A stretch of DNA of 64,000 nucleotides from Corallium rubrum (lineage: Eukaryota; Cnidaria; Anthozoa; Scleralcyonacea; Coralliidae), in assembly GCA_964035015.1 (NCBI GenBank), contig OZ035997.1, positions 16,103,467-16,167,466 on the forward strand. The letters are read 5' to 3'. The stretch's first letter is position 1. Each line of letters opens with the position of its first letter. Shown one piece after another: positions 1-12,000 of the stretch. Below the pieces are notes generated by a model. It did not search any database, was not told the origin of the DNA, and was given only the letters and a program-made list of their open reading frames with translations. A program made the translations under genes and the position numbers.

Positions 1-684
1 TTTGTGTTTGTGTTTTGTGTTTTGTGTTTTGTGTTTTGTGTTTTGTGTTTTGTGTTTTGTGTTTTGTGTTTTGTGTTTTGTGTTTTGTGTTTTGTGTTTT
101 GTGTTTTGTGTTTTGTGTTTTGTGTTTTGTGTTTTGTGTTTTGTGTTTTGTGTTTTGTGTTTTGTGTTTTGTGTTTTGTGTTTTGTGTTTTGTGTTTTGT
201 GTTTTGTGTTTTGTGTTTTGTGTTTTGTGTTTTGTGTTTTGTGTTTTGTGTTTTGTGTTTTGTGTTTTGTGTTTTGTGTTTTGTGTTTTGTGTTTTGTGT
301 TTTGTGTTTTTTTTTTTGTTTTTTGTGTTTTGTGTTTTGTGTTTTGTGTTTTGTGTTTTTTTTTTTGTGTTTTGTGTTTTGTGTTTTGTGTTTTGTGTTT
401 TGTGTTTTGTGTTTTGTGTTTTGTGTTTTGTGTTTTGTGTTTTGTGTTTTGTGTTTTGTGTTTTGTGTTTTGTGTTTTGTGTTTTGTGTTTTGTGTTTTG
501 TGTTTTGTGTTTTGTGTTTTGTGTTTTGTGTTTTGTGTTTTGTGTTTTGTGTTTTGTGTTTTGTGTTTTGTGTTTTGTGTTTTGTGTTTTGTGTTTTGTG
601 TTTTGTGTTTTGTGTTTTGTGTTTTGTGTTTTGTGTTTTGTGTTTTGTGTTTTGTGTTTTGTTTTGTTTTGTTTTGTTTTGTAT
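1..684. repeat. 7-bp satellite (TTTTGTG)n
   Basis: An almost perfect tandem array of the heptamer TTTTGTG with more than 90 copies, running off the left edge of the window. It is interrupted by poly-T expansions near 307-322 and 357-366 and decays to TTTTG units after about 655. Because seven is not a multiple of three, all forward frames stay open and encode the same Cys/Val/Leu/Phe heptapeptide; these ORFs are an artefact of the repeat. No gene is inferred. Confidence 0.97.
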
Positions 685-1578
685 ATGTATTGGGAAATAA
701 ATACTGTTACTTTTGCTGTTACCACAACATTCGAAGAATTGTAATTGGAATAGATTTGAAATATTACCATTTCATCTTTTTGTCTTGCTTTTTATCCATA
801 TCTTGGAGTTTTCAAGATGTTTATCTTCGGATTGTGCTTTATATTATTTTTATATCATTTTACAAAGTTTTGTCTTTATGACATTTGATGTCTACAACAT
901 CTCAGTGATGAATTTGTTCAGTATTTTGCTCCTTGTTTGTTTCAACAATTTAAACTAAGTTTAGTGTACTATAGAAATACACAGTCACATAGTATGACTG
1001 TCACCTCATGCCTCACTTCTTTCATTTTCAAATGCATGGCATGAAAGTGCCTTTGCAAGAGCACATATATATGTATATATTGTCCCCGAGCCCGGGCGTA
1101 GGGCAGAAGGCCCGGAGCCCGGTGAGGGTGCTAATCGCGACGCGCGTGGAGTCAATTCTACACGCGTGTAGAAAAAGCAAGGAGGGGATTTTGAGTGATT
1201 TGAATATTTATGTATATAGTCCTTGGTAGGACGTTCAAATTGCGCCGTAAACATTTGAGGGGACTGGTAACAATATGAAGCACCAGATCAGAATTATTGA
1301 TTGGCTCATTGGCTGACATCAACATTTAAAATAATTTAGCGATCACGATAGCAAAATAAACCGACTTTTAATATTGCGAAATCATTTATGGTTGACGAGA
1401 ATAAAGATAGTCGCTTTTTGGATCAGTCAGTACATCTCTTTCGAAGTAACAGAAAGAAAAACTGAGGAAAAACTGTTGATTGTGAGTAAAATGGAAATTA
1501 AAAGAGGGCCGCAAGAATAAACTCGAAGGTTTAAAACTTCCGCACTAAGACTAAGTCACTTAGTATTAAAAGGTAAGC
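685..1578. other. Non-coding stretch with a short GC-rich block
   Basis: No convincing exon is seen here. Positions about 1081-1160 form an isolated GC-rich block (inverted CCCGAGCCCGGGC / GGCCCGGAGCCCGG motifs and CGCGACGCGCGTG) inside AT-rich DNA, bordered by short TATA-rich runs. It resembles a fragment of a dispersed repeat, but no family was recognised. Confidence 0.5.
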
Positions 1579-1582
1579 TTAA

Positions 1583-2124
1583 AGGACATTCGCAATAAAA
1601 AATAAGTTTGTCTCATTTGAAAGAACTCGTCAAATAGTATAAGAAGACCTTTTACAATTTTTCCGTATTTGTTTTGGTTTTGGAAATATTTCGACCAAAG
1701 ACGGCGTGCTGTCCGCCATCTTCTTGTAATATTGGGTCTATGGGTCTAATTAACTAGGAAATTGGTGACGTCACAACCAGGGTAAACCTGATGAATCTAT
1801 TCCGTGGGTGACCAGATTTCCACGGAAGGCTTTTTAAATGTTGTGGGTCAATTTAAAATGGAAATAGCGCAATAAAAAATCTAGTTTCTAGCTCATAATG
1901 TCATAAGGTTGGCAAGATAAAAGTTTCACTTTACCCTGGTTATGTCGTCACATGCATAATTTTGCATATCGAAAATAATTCCAAGATGGCGGACAGCACG
2001 CTGTCTTTAGTCAAAATATGTCCAACAGCAAAACAGATACGGAAAAATTGTAAAAGAGGTCTTCTTATACCATTTGACGAGTTCTTTCAAATAAAATAAA
2101 CTTAATTTTTATTGCCAATACTCT
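1583..2124. mobile_element. MITE with about 150-bp inverted repeats and TTAA target duplication
   Basis: The left arm (1583-1725) and the right arm (1985-2124) are inverted copies. They share the segments around AGAACTCGTCAAAT, TTTTACAATTTTTCCGTAT and GCGTGCTGTCCGCCATCTT. The outer ends are flanked on both sides by TTAA (1579-1582 and 2125-2128), the target duplication typical of piggyBac-type elements. There is no internal transposase, so it is non-autonomous. A diverged fragment of the same family lies at about 51,810-51,905. Confidence 0.8.
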
Positions 2125-2128
2125 TTAA

Positions 2129-3024
2129 GTTTTTTATATTTTCTCGTCCACTGAAAATATATTTTCGAATGAAAGTTTCCCTTTTGTTACATCTTGAGAG
2201 ATATCAATTTTATTACGTTGAGGGATTTTGCTGTGTTTTGCTGAAGACGCTAACCTATGTTTTCCATATATTCTTGACCACTGTTGTCTATTTTTGAATG
2301 AAAATTTGCCGTTTGATTAATCAAAACAGTCTATTTATACTACCTTATTTTTGTTTTCTCTTATTTCTGATATTCAATCTCTTAAATAAATTCGCTAATT
2401 TGTTTTCTGTGGTGTTTTTCGACGTGTTTTCTAGTGTTTTTGACTTTGACGTTAAACTACATACTATTTTAATTATTGATATGAACAAATGATTTTCTCC
2501 GCTGTTTTTTCATATTTTTGACTGAAACCTTGCCTGTCACTTTTTCATGGCAATCTAATTGTACTGATTTGTTTTTAGTTCTATTATACTCTTGTAGCTT
2601 TCGAGCTAGTAATTTTAATACGTTGGTTTTTCTGTTATTGTGAAGCAGACAGAGAAGCCATTTAAACGCTTGCAAAATCTAGTAAACTAAATTTTCCTTT
2701 ATGTTCAACTTTGCAATTCATGTGATTATCGTTTGCTTTTTCCATGTCTGACTGAGAATGCCATGTAGTCGAACGTTGTTTTTTTTGCTTCATCTTGACA
2801 GTCCGATTTTACTGTACTACATTTACTTCCGTTCGATGACAGGAGCTATTGTAAGAACTGCATGAGACAAGGGGGGGGGGGGGGGGGGGTATATTTTAAG
2901 AAAACCTAATCGGATGCTTATTTGAAGAAAATTATATGCAAAAGCGGGCGAGGGGTTGTTGCGTTCATGTATTTCTAGTATTTGTTATAAAAATCCCAAT
3001 GCTTTTTCTGTTTTTTTATTATAG
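2129..3024. other. Upstream intronic or intergenic DNA
   Basis: No exon that could precede the TMEM145-like exon at 3025 was found. The stretch is AT-rich and has a run of about 19 G residues at 2871-2889. It is probably intron of the TMEM145-like gene, whose 5' exons would then lie left of the window. Confidence 0.45.
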
Positions 3025-6000
3025 AGGTCGAATTAGTTCAAGTGGGCAAGTTAAGCTGTCTGTATTTTCTACTTTGTATTGTATCACCTTCGTCATTCTT
3101 TTTGTTTATGAACAAGTGGTGAGTAGAAGTATCCTAATTCTTTGAAAGTTTTTATGGCGATAATGTAATACAGATAAGTTTTGTGGAAACACCACGTAAA
3201 ATATTTATTTGCTGAGCGCTTTCGACCTGTTGACTCAAGTGTTCATTGCTCAAGTGTCCTAATTAGGAACAAGCCGAAAAAATATTTTTACAGGTGCCAT
3301 GCCAGAAAAAACTTATTTATTTTAAGTTTTATTTATTTTACTTGGCAAGGGTTGATCTCGTGTCGTGTATATACAGCCGAAAAAGAATTGAAATAAATCA
3401 TTTTTAAGAACAAGTTAAAAAATCTCTTAGTTTCCCCCGGTTGTATGCGACTTTTTAAAGTTCGAAATTGTACGTATTATTTTGCCTGTAAATTATCTTA
3501 AGATATGATTATATAAGTTTTGACACTTAAAATGCTATTCATGCATCATCCTTCGTAAAGCTGGTAAAACGTATCTTTTTAAATAGCTTCTTGTTATATT
3601 AATATTACATCTGTTACATTTTTTCTGCGCAATTGCTGAATAAAAAAGTTATTTTAATAAATTATTGCATGATGTTGAAGTCGTCTAGTAGAGCAAATAT
3701 ATAAATGGCAATCTTTTTGTTTATATGGATTTACGACGTGCAACAGCTTAATACACTATAGGCTCTATGAAACCTGCGTAGCAAGCGTTTCTTAGTAGTC
3801 TGGGGTACGAAGATGGAGGAAACACTTGCGCCTTGCGAACAGCCCCGTTTTTTTTGAAAATCCCGTTCGCTCACGAACGGGGACTTCTGATCGGCGCGGC
3901 TTTAGTCATTCTGCCAATCAAGTGCAGTCAAACCGACAGAGCTTCACTGCCAACTGGTTTTAAAATTTGCTGTCGTAGCTGCATTCTTATCATGAGGTGT
4001 TCTAGTGACCGAACATTGCCATATTTGGTCAGAATAATAATTTGACTTGTAGTTCTCTTGCTGGTGAGTCATAGACGTAAATCTTAAGACGATACTCAGT
4101 CGTATCGTTCGCGTCTAGCTAGTGTTTTGAAATCGCAAATGACGAACTTTTAAATACATAAATAATAGCTCTCCTTGTGCGAGCGTGGCCGCAGTGTTTA
4201 ATATTATTTTTATTTTGTCGATGTTTCGAATCATTACATCATCCCGTCAGGCTTTGCGAAACTGATGCGTTGCTAAAACGCTATCTGATCAAATTGTTTA
4301 AAGTGAAGTGAAGTGAAGTGAAGTGAAGTGAAGTGAAGTGAAGTGAAGTGGAGTGGAGTGGAGTGGAGTGAAGTGTTCTTTCTTGGACATGCATGTTCAG
4401 TGTGTTCACAGACGTAGTTATTGTTCAGTAATTTCGCTGGCAGGTATCTTGATCTCATAATTACGCTCACAATCGCTGATTAAACATGATCGTGCTGTGT
4501 TGATATTTAACACCCGAAGGGTCTCGACATATGAACGCTGTGTGGAAATACCTTAAATACAGACAATATTGTTTTGTGTATTGCGAATTGTGTTTTCTAT
4601 CAGAGAATTAGATAGTGCTTTGACTATTTGCGGTGACGAATGACGATTAGACTTTTATCAGTAATCTTGCTGACAAAGTTTGCCCATGAAGACAGAATAG
4701 ACGAACTTATTACAGACACGAAAAAATGCCGTGTTGACATCAGTATATACCTACGAAGATATTGCATAGATGTGGGGCCACGTAAACTTTGTATGTTTTC
4801 GTAGCACGAAAAGAGACGGAAAAAAACACATTCAAAAAAAAATTCTGCTATTGGCATCAAACAACGAACCCTGCTTGTAAATAGTTTAGAAGCTTAGTTT
4901 TTGCATTTGTTGGTTTCTTGTTTTTACTCTTAATCTGCTAAGTTTCGAACAGTTCTTGTAAAAGCTTTCTAAATTGCTATTTGCCATCATGGTAAATACG
5001 TTTTCAAAGCAATTTTAAAGTTTGTCACCACGACAAAATCATTATTTTATTAACTGAATTGACCGTGACATATCCAGAATCACACTTTTTCTACGTACTA
5101 GCGCATCATGATTCGTAGAAATATAGTGCTTATAACTTTTTGAATTATTTTATCATGTTTACTTTAGATATTTGACCCTGGTAAAGTTCTCTACATTTAT
5201 GAAAGTCCAGCTGGAATTGGTATTTGTATTCTTAGAATCCTTGTACGTAGTATTTTTAATTTATTATATACATTTAGGCCGTGATTTAGGCAATCAATCA
5301 AATTAAAACTAATAATTTTAATTTAAGCGGGGTAATCATGCACGTCAGCTCGGAAAAACTGGTATCAATGTATAAGCTCTGTAATTTTCATGCTTTTTAA
5401 TTTGTACATTCTATATTAAGGTGAAGTAATACGAGCAACAAATTGCTGCAACATTGTTGCGTTGCAAGTTGAATAGCGTTGTTGCACATATTACCACCCA
5501 CCTCAAACATTGTCACGCAACAATGATTGTGTTGCAAGTTGAAACAGCATGTTGCAGCAAGTAGAACTGGAGTCTACTTTTTTCAACAATTCTTTTCAAC
5601 TTGCGACAAAACCATTGTTGCGTAAAGGCCTATCTACACGATATGATTATCGTATATGGTTGTCATCGTGATGTATGTGATTCACCACCAATTGTGTAAA
5701 CGACGTTTTTCGAGTCATGAACAAGAATCGTATCAACTGCACAAAATTGCAAACCCCAGAATGACAATCGTATACGACAATCGTATCATGTAGATAGGCC
5801 TTAACGATGTTTAAGGTGGGTAGTAATACGTGCAACAAAGTTGCGTTGCAAGTTTAAGAAAAATGTTGTCCGTATTACCTCACCTTTATGTACGTCATTA
5901 TTTCTCGTGAATAAGTCTTCGTATGTGTTTTCTTTCATTTGACTTTATTATGTGACATTATTTTTATGGAGAACACCTAATTATTGCTTTTAATCCGATA

Positions 6001-9000
6001 TTATATGAACATTCTCCGCGGTTACTTTGGATCCCGAGGCTCCAAGCGTCAATATTTTGATATACATCAATAACATTTGTAGTTGTAAATAGTCTGTTCT
6101 AGTTTTTGTTGGGTTTTGATACATGGTTGGCTTTCGTTAACTTAACCAGACATGACCTTCACATTTGCATGTAGCTGATAAGGACTTCAGAGAGTCCCCT
6201 TTGAGTTTTTTTAACAACTTAGAACATGAAGAGTTATTGTTTCCTGTCATCTAGAACTGACAAGTTACATCTAAACTCCTATAGGCTTGGGTATGGTTTT
6301 GTTACGCTACGTTTTTCACATTGAAACATTTTCCGAAGAAGACTGCTTTCTATTATCCATTTTTGTTCTTATATACTGGCTGGTAAGTCTTATCTTATAA
6401 CCGGTTCTTAAAAATATTAAAAATACAATATAATATTAAAATAAATACAAAATAATTTAATGCATTGTCGTTTCCAGGTTCAATTTTTCATGAAACTCGC
6501 GCCTTTGTACATGTATATAAGCCAAAGTTATAACATATTTGTCATGCTGTACAATGTTCAAAATCGTTGCGAGACAGTGTAACTAATTGACGGTGCCGAA
6601 AAAGATGGCGGCGGTGCATTTAACCACAATGCTTTGCGACCTCAAATCAGCTCGAATAACAACTAACCATTGTTTATCATGCTAAGATGGATTAAGTAAG
6701 CAAGAACTTCCTTTCTACGGTACGGTGCGGTATTTTTCGGTACGGTCAATTGCTGTAAAGTGGTTAAAATCGTTATTTGTAAGACTGTGCGACTTTCTGT
6801 GCAACTGTCAAAATTGTTGTCAGCCAAGTTGCTGCAATGTTTACAAATCGTAGAACTTGGCATGTACATTACTTTCAGTAGTAATTAATGGTACCGAAAA
6901 ATATGGCGGCGGTACATTTAGCCCCAATGCGCGCTTTGCGACCTCAAATCAGCTCAAATAACAACTAAACATTGTTTATCATGCTAAGATGGATTAAGTA
7001 AGCAAGAACTTCATTCCTACCAAAGGTGATCGTTTTAAAACCATATGTTCCAATAATTCTGCAAGAAACAATATTTACTGCACGTAAAGGATTGTGATTA
7101 AATGTACAAGTCGCCATCTTTTTGGTACGATCAATTGCAGCAACTTTTATCAACGTGACGCTAGTTCACCAAATTGCATCGTAATATTTTTGAATCTTCG
7201 ACTCCGAACGAATATTAATAATAATCAATGCTTCCAAGACTGAATATATGATTATTGGCTCTCGCCATAATCTAAGTAAGATCCCTGAAGATCCAATTAT
7301 TAGAATCGTGGGTGAATCTGTCGACATAGTTCACACCACAAAAAGTCTTGATGTTGTCATTGATGATAAATTAGGATGGGAGAATCAGATTGACAGCGTC
7401 AGCAAAAAAGTCTCACGAGGAATAGTTGCGATTAAATTAATCAAACCTTTTGTTCCACAATATACTCTGACTTTGATTATTGCTCTTTGGTATGGCAAAA
7501 TTGTAACTTGACTTTACAATCAAAACTTCAGAAACTTCAAAATAGGGCTGCAAGGGTAATCACTGGAGATAGTTGGGATATTCGTTCGAAAGATATTCTT
7601 AGTAAATTACATTGGCAACCTTTAAATCGATTAAGATTAGAACGAATGCTCTTGTTGATGCGTAAAATATTGAGAAATGAGGCTTCAAAAGCAATAAATG
7701 ACCATTTTCAATTGTCAGTAAATATAGCCAATATAATTTACGTAGCAATCATAATATGCTGATGTTGTCAAAACCAAGAACTAATGCCATGAAACGAAGT
7801 TTTAGCTACCATGCAGCTAAAACCTGGAACTACCTGCCAACTGATTCTGGTTGAAACTATACTTTTTACGAGCATTTTTTTTTTTGGCCGCCATGTTTGT
7901 GTCTATGGCGGCCAAAAAAAAATGCTCATAAATAGTGTAGTTTCAACCAGAATTTTCAGATTGTACATCAGATGCAATTAGACGTCACTTCTAAAGCTTA
8001 ACCAAGCTTTTTACGTTGAATTGCGTATACAAAGTTGTTTCGTCAGTTTGATATTGGTACCATTAAAATGTGACACATAGTTTCATAACCCGTTTATTGA
8101 TAAGTTTCGAACCTAAGACGAAAGAAGGCACACATGTGGTATAGCTACGAATTTACAATACATAAGATACACAAAAACAACAGACCAATAACCGGCTGAC
8201 CATACAACCACACAACTCGTACTTACACTATGATGTCTCAAATTTGTCTGCATATATAACAAAGTAGAGTTCAAGGACAATCCTCTCCGGAGGTAAATCC
8301 AGTCCAAAAATGGCGGCAAAACGAAAACTCACCTAAACCCCCCGCCAAGTATTTGGACTCAGGTTCCAAACGAAAAATGTTGCTGAGTTCGCAATTCTAA
8401 CTAAGATGAATATAAACGTACTAAATATTATTATCAAAACACTCCGGTCAGGCAAAACTTGAGAATTGCAACGCAATGCCATTTATTCTCTCTTGAACGA
8501 TTCGTCAACAGCGACAATGACAACCAGTCTTTGTACAGGGCGTTGAATAGTCGTGTAAGCTTGTCTTTTGTAACCTTTCGAACCGTCATCCGCCGGAAGG
8601 CATTTATACTGGACCTCGATCTTTCGAACTTTTCCATCAACACCTGGAAACGTTTTCGTCACACGTCCAAGCTTCCACTGTCCTCGAACGGCGTTTGAAT
8701 CTTGAATCATCACGACGTCTCCAATACATACGTTTCTACTACCCACATGCCATTTCTGTCTAATGAGGAGATTTGGAAAACAGTCGCGAATCCATCGTTT
8801 CCAGAATGAGTCAACTAATTTCTGAAGAAATTCGAAGCGCAATCTTTCATTTCTTGTCTCTCTGAAGGGTCCACTCGGAACTCTTGCAGACGCTCTACCG
8901 AGAATCATATGATTTGGACTGAGATATGCGTCATCACTAGGGCCTGTCGATGAGTACCGATAGGTCGTTCATTCACTAGGTTGGCCGCTTCAAAGCAGAC

Positions 9001-12000
9001 CGATTGTAATTCAGAGAACATGAGTATATGGTCTCCAATTGTTCCTTGATTGCAATCTTATATGGTCTCCAATTGTTCCCTTGATTGCAATCTTCACTGA
9101 TTTCACTAGCGATTCAGAACAACCACTTTGCCAAGGAGCGTCAGCCGCTGTAAATCGCCACTCCAAGCCATGCTCTGCTCCAAATTCCCGGAGTTGATCT
9201 TTATCTAAGCCTTCAACGATAGACTTCAACTCTTTGCTTGCTTCTCCAAGTTGTGATCCACAATCTAATAGTATCTGCTTTGGGTAACCTTGGACTGACA
9301 CGAATCTCCGCAGGACAATCAGGAAGCCTTGCGTGCTGTAATTAGTGGCGATATCGACATAGCTCTACTTGCCAAGCAATTAAAGATCAACCCATACGCC
9401 TTGCCACGCGAACGCTTATTTGTCTCACCCCTTGTCTGAAACGGACCAAAAAAGTATACTGTAGCACTCCACGCTGGCGCTGGCGTCACCCGTTCTTCTG
9501 GTAGTGTTCCCATAACTTGACTCTGGATACTCTTTTCCTTTTTTCTACAAGTAACGCATTTGTGCTTTATTGATTTGACCATTCTTCGTAGATCTATCCA
9601 GAATCGGGATCTAATCTTGCTTACAGTGACAGACACACCAGTGCATGTGTCCACGGTTGTGAACACGCTCAGCATAAAGACGCGAAACTGGATGATCATG
9701 CGGCACAATATCAATTCTTGTTCATCGTAGCTGAGTTCGGCAGTTTTCAAAACTCTCCCACCCACCACAATGATTCCATCATCCCTTTTTCTTGCACAAA
9801 GCCGTCTGAATTTTCCCTGCTCAAATGGTTGCTGTAGTGATTTTAGTGCCTCTTTGATCCAAAGAAGTTCAGCATTCTGTAGAGCAGGCGCTTCCACTGG
9901 ATTAGCTATGTTCCTCATTGATAGCTTTGGCTCTCTAGACGTGGCTGCTACGATGCGCGTTGTCACTCGCAGTAAACGATAGTAACTAGAGAGTTGTAGA
10001 GCATCTATGGCGTTAGATAGCGAATTTTCCTTTGGTGTATCAATGATCAATGCACTCTTCGTTTCCTCCGGCAGCTAATCGACCGAAGACTCGATCTCGA
10101 TCGGCCATTCAGACAGGAAGTTGGAGGAATTCTGGTCCCTTTTGACACAAATTGCTTTCAATTCTGATCTTGTGGGCTCCTTCCGCGAGTAGTCCAATCG
10201 GCAATGTTCAATTGGCCTTCGACCCAATACCAATCGCTAGGTGATGTTCCCTCCTGAATTTCACCCACTCGAACCTATAGTGTTTAAACTTCTTCATTTC
10301 TGATAAAACTTGAAACACGAGTGTATGAAGTAACATTTCAATCACACGTTGCAGTGAAATACGCAACAGACGTGAACTTATGTGCTATTTTGAATGTATA
10401 AGGAAATGTAGTAATTTTTAAGTTCATGATAATAGTCTGCAAAACCCTTGCACACGACCAACATTGTTCTCTACCTAATGAATTATTATAATTCATGTAT
10501 TATATTGTGATTTGTAATTCAAAACTATAACATGTTGATTTCCTAGGTTTCTTGTTGGACCAACCGTGGTTCTTTTTGCCGCATACGTTATTGAGGATTA
10601 CCAAAGGTGAACAAATTAATCAGGGCTTACACGGAGGCAAAACACATTTTTAAACGCTGCTTCTCATTATTTAAACTAAAATATCTTACATTATATGACT
10701 AATTTATAATTATATAATTTAAATCTGTTGAAGTACAAGCTGGTGTTGAATATTTGATTTTGATTTTAGAGAACAAATTGTTAATGGAGTTGAATGGGGA
10801 ATTTCACTAGTTGCTCATGCTATTTTCTTGGTAAGATTTTTCAGAATATTTTGTTTAGTTCTTTTTGTCTAAAGTCTTGTATTATCTTAGGGTGAGTGTT
10901 ATTATCTGTCGTTAGCCAGAATAGAATTCCAAAGACCTTTCGAACGAAAAGAGAGTTAAACTAAAAAATGAAATCAAAATCTATCCAAGTATGCACTGTG
11001 TTCTGTCTGAAATAATCTTGAGAAAGTCTTTGGGGAATTTTACGCGGCTTATTATATTTAATACTGTCTTATTTCACACTTTCCTTTGTTTCTCTTTTGT
11101 GTCACATTGTTTTATTTATAAGGCCGTCGCATATTTTTTCACTGTTTTCATTTGTTGCTTTTTGTTTTTGCTTTTTGTTTTTTTTTCGCATTCTTTTTCT
11201 AAACTCCAGTAAAACAATTTTGGCAAATCTTTGACAAAACCTGGCTTGCTAAATTATTATTTTGGGTCGTCTACCAGATCTTGGTATTCCATGCATTTAA
11301 CTATTTTTCAGATATGATCTTTATTTTTTACTTTAAGATTCTCACGCGACCAGCAGCCGCCAACGTAAATTTTCCTTTTCATATGAGAACTTGTCAGGTA
11401 TGACCATTATCTTTTTTAATTATGAATATTATTTGACTTTTATCCAACTTCAAACTAACAAAAAGGGAACCTTACTCAACCTGACTAAGCCTGATAGTAT
11501 ACTACGTCAGTATTAGCTAAAATCATGTGATTGGATTTGGGTTAGCATTGGAAATTTTGTGGTACATGTACTTAGGATACCAATATCGAAACTGAGCAGC
11601 AGTTTGTATGAATTGCCTTAAAAAGTAGAACAATTTTGACCTATCTGTGAGATTTGATATGTAGTGTTGTACCAAGTGAGTCACGGACCTAATTACTAAA
11701 TATTACGATATTTGTTCTTCACTGTTGGTGTAAATATAACTTTGGCCCTTTTGAATATTGCATATTGCTTTGAAAAACGCGTTTAGAGTACCATGGTAAA
11801 TGGCAATGTTGCATGGAAAGCTCACGTAAGAAAAAAACCCCCACTTTTCTGATTATATCTGATAAAACACGTATACTGCAAATGTTTTGAATAGCTTCAA
11901 GAAATACCCATTTGGTAAGTTTATTGGCGTAGTAATTTTGAAAAACCAATGTTGTCTAAGCCGAGATAATCAAAGCTAAATTAAGTTTATGTAACTCAGG

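Noticed and set aside
2-881. Three overlapping ORFs of 230-290 codons rich in Cys, Val, Leu and Phe
   Set aside because: They are the three-frame readout of a 7-bp tandem repeat; no composition or motif supports a protein.
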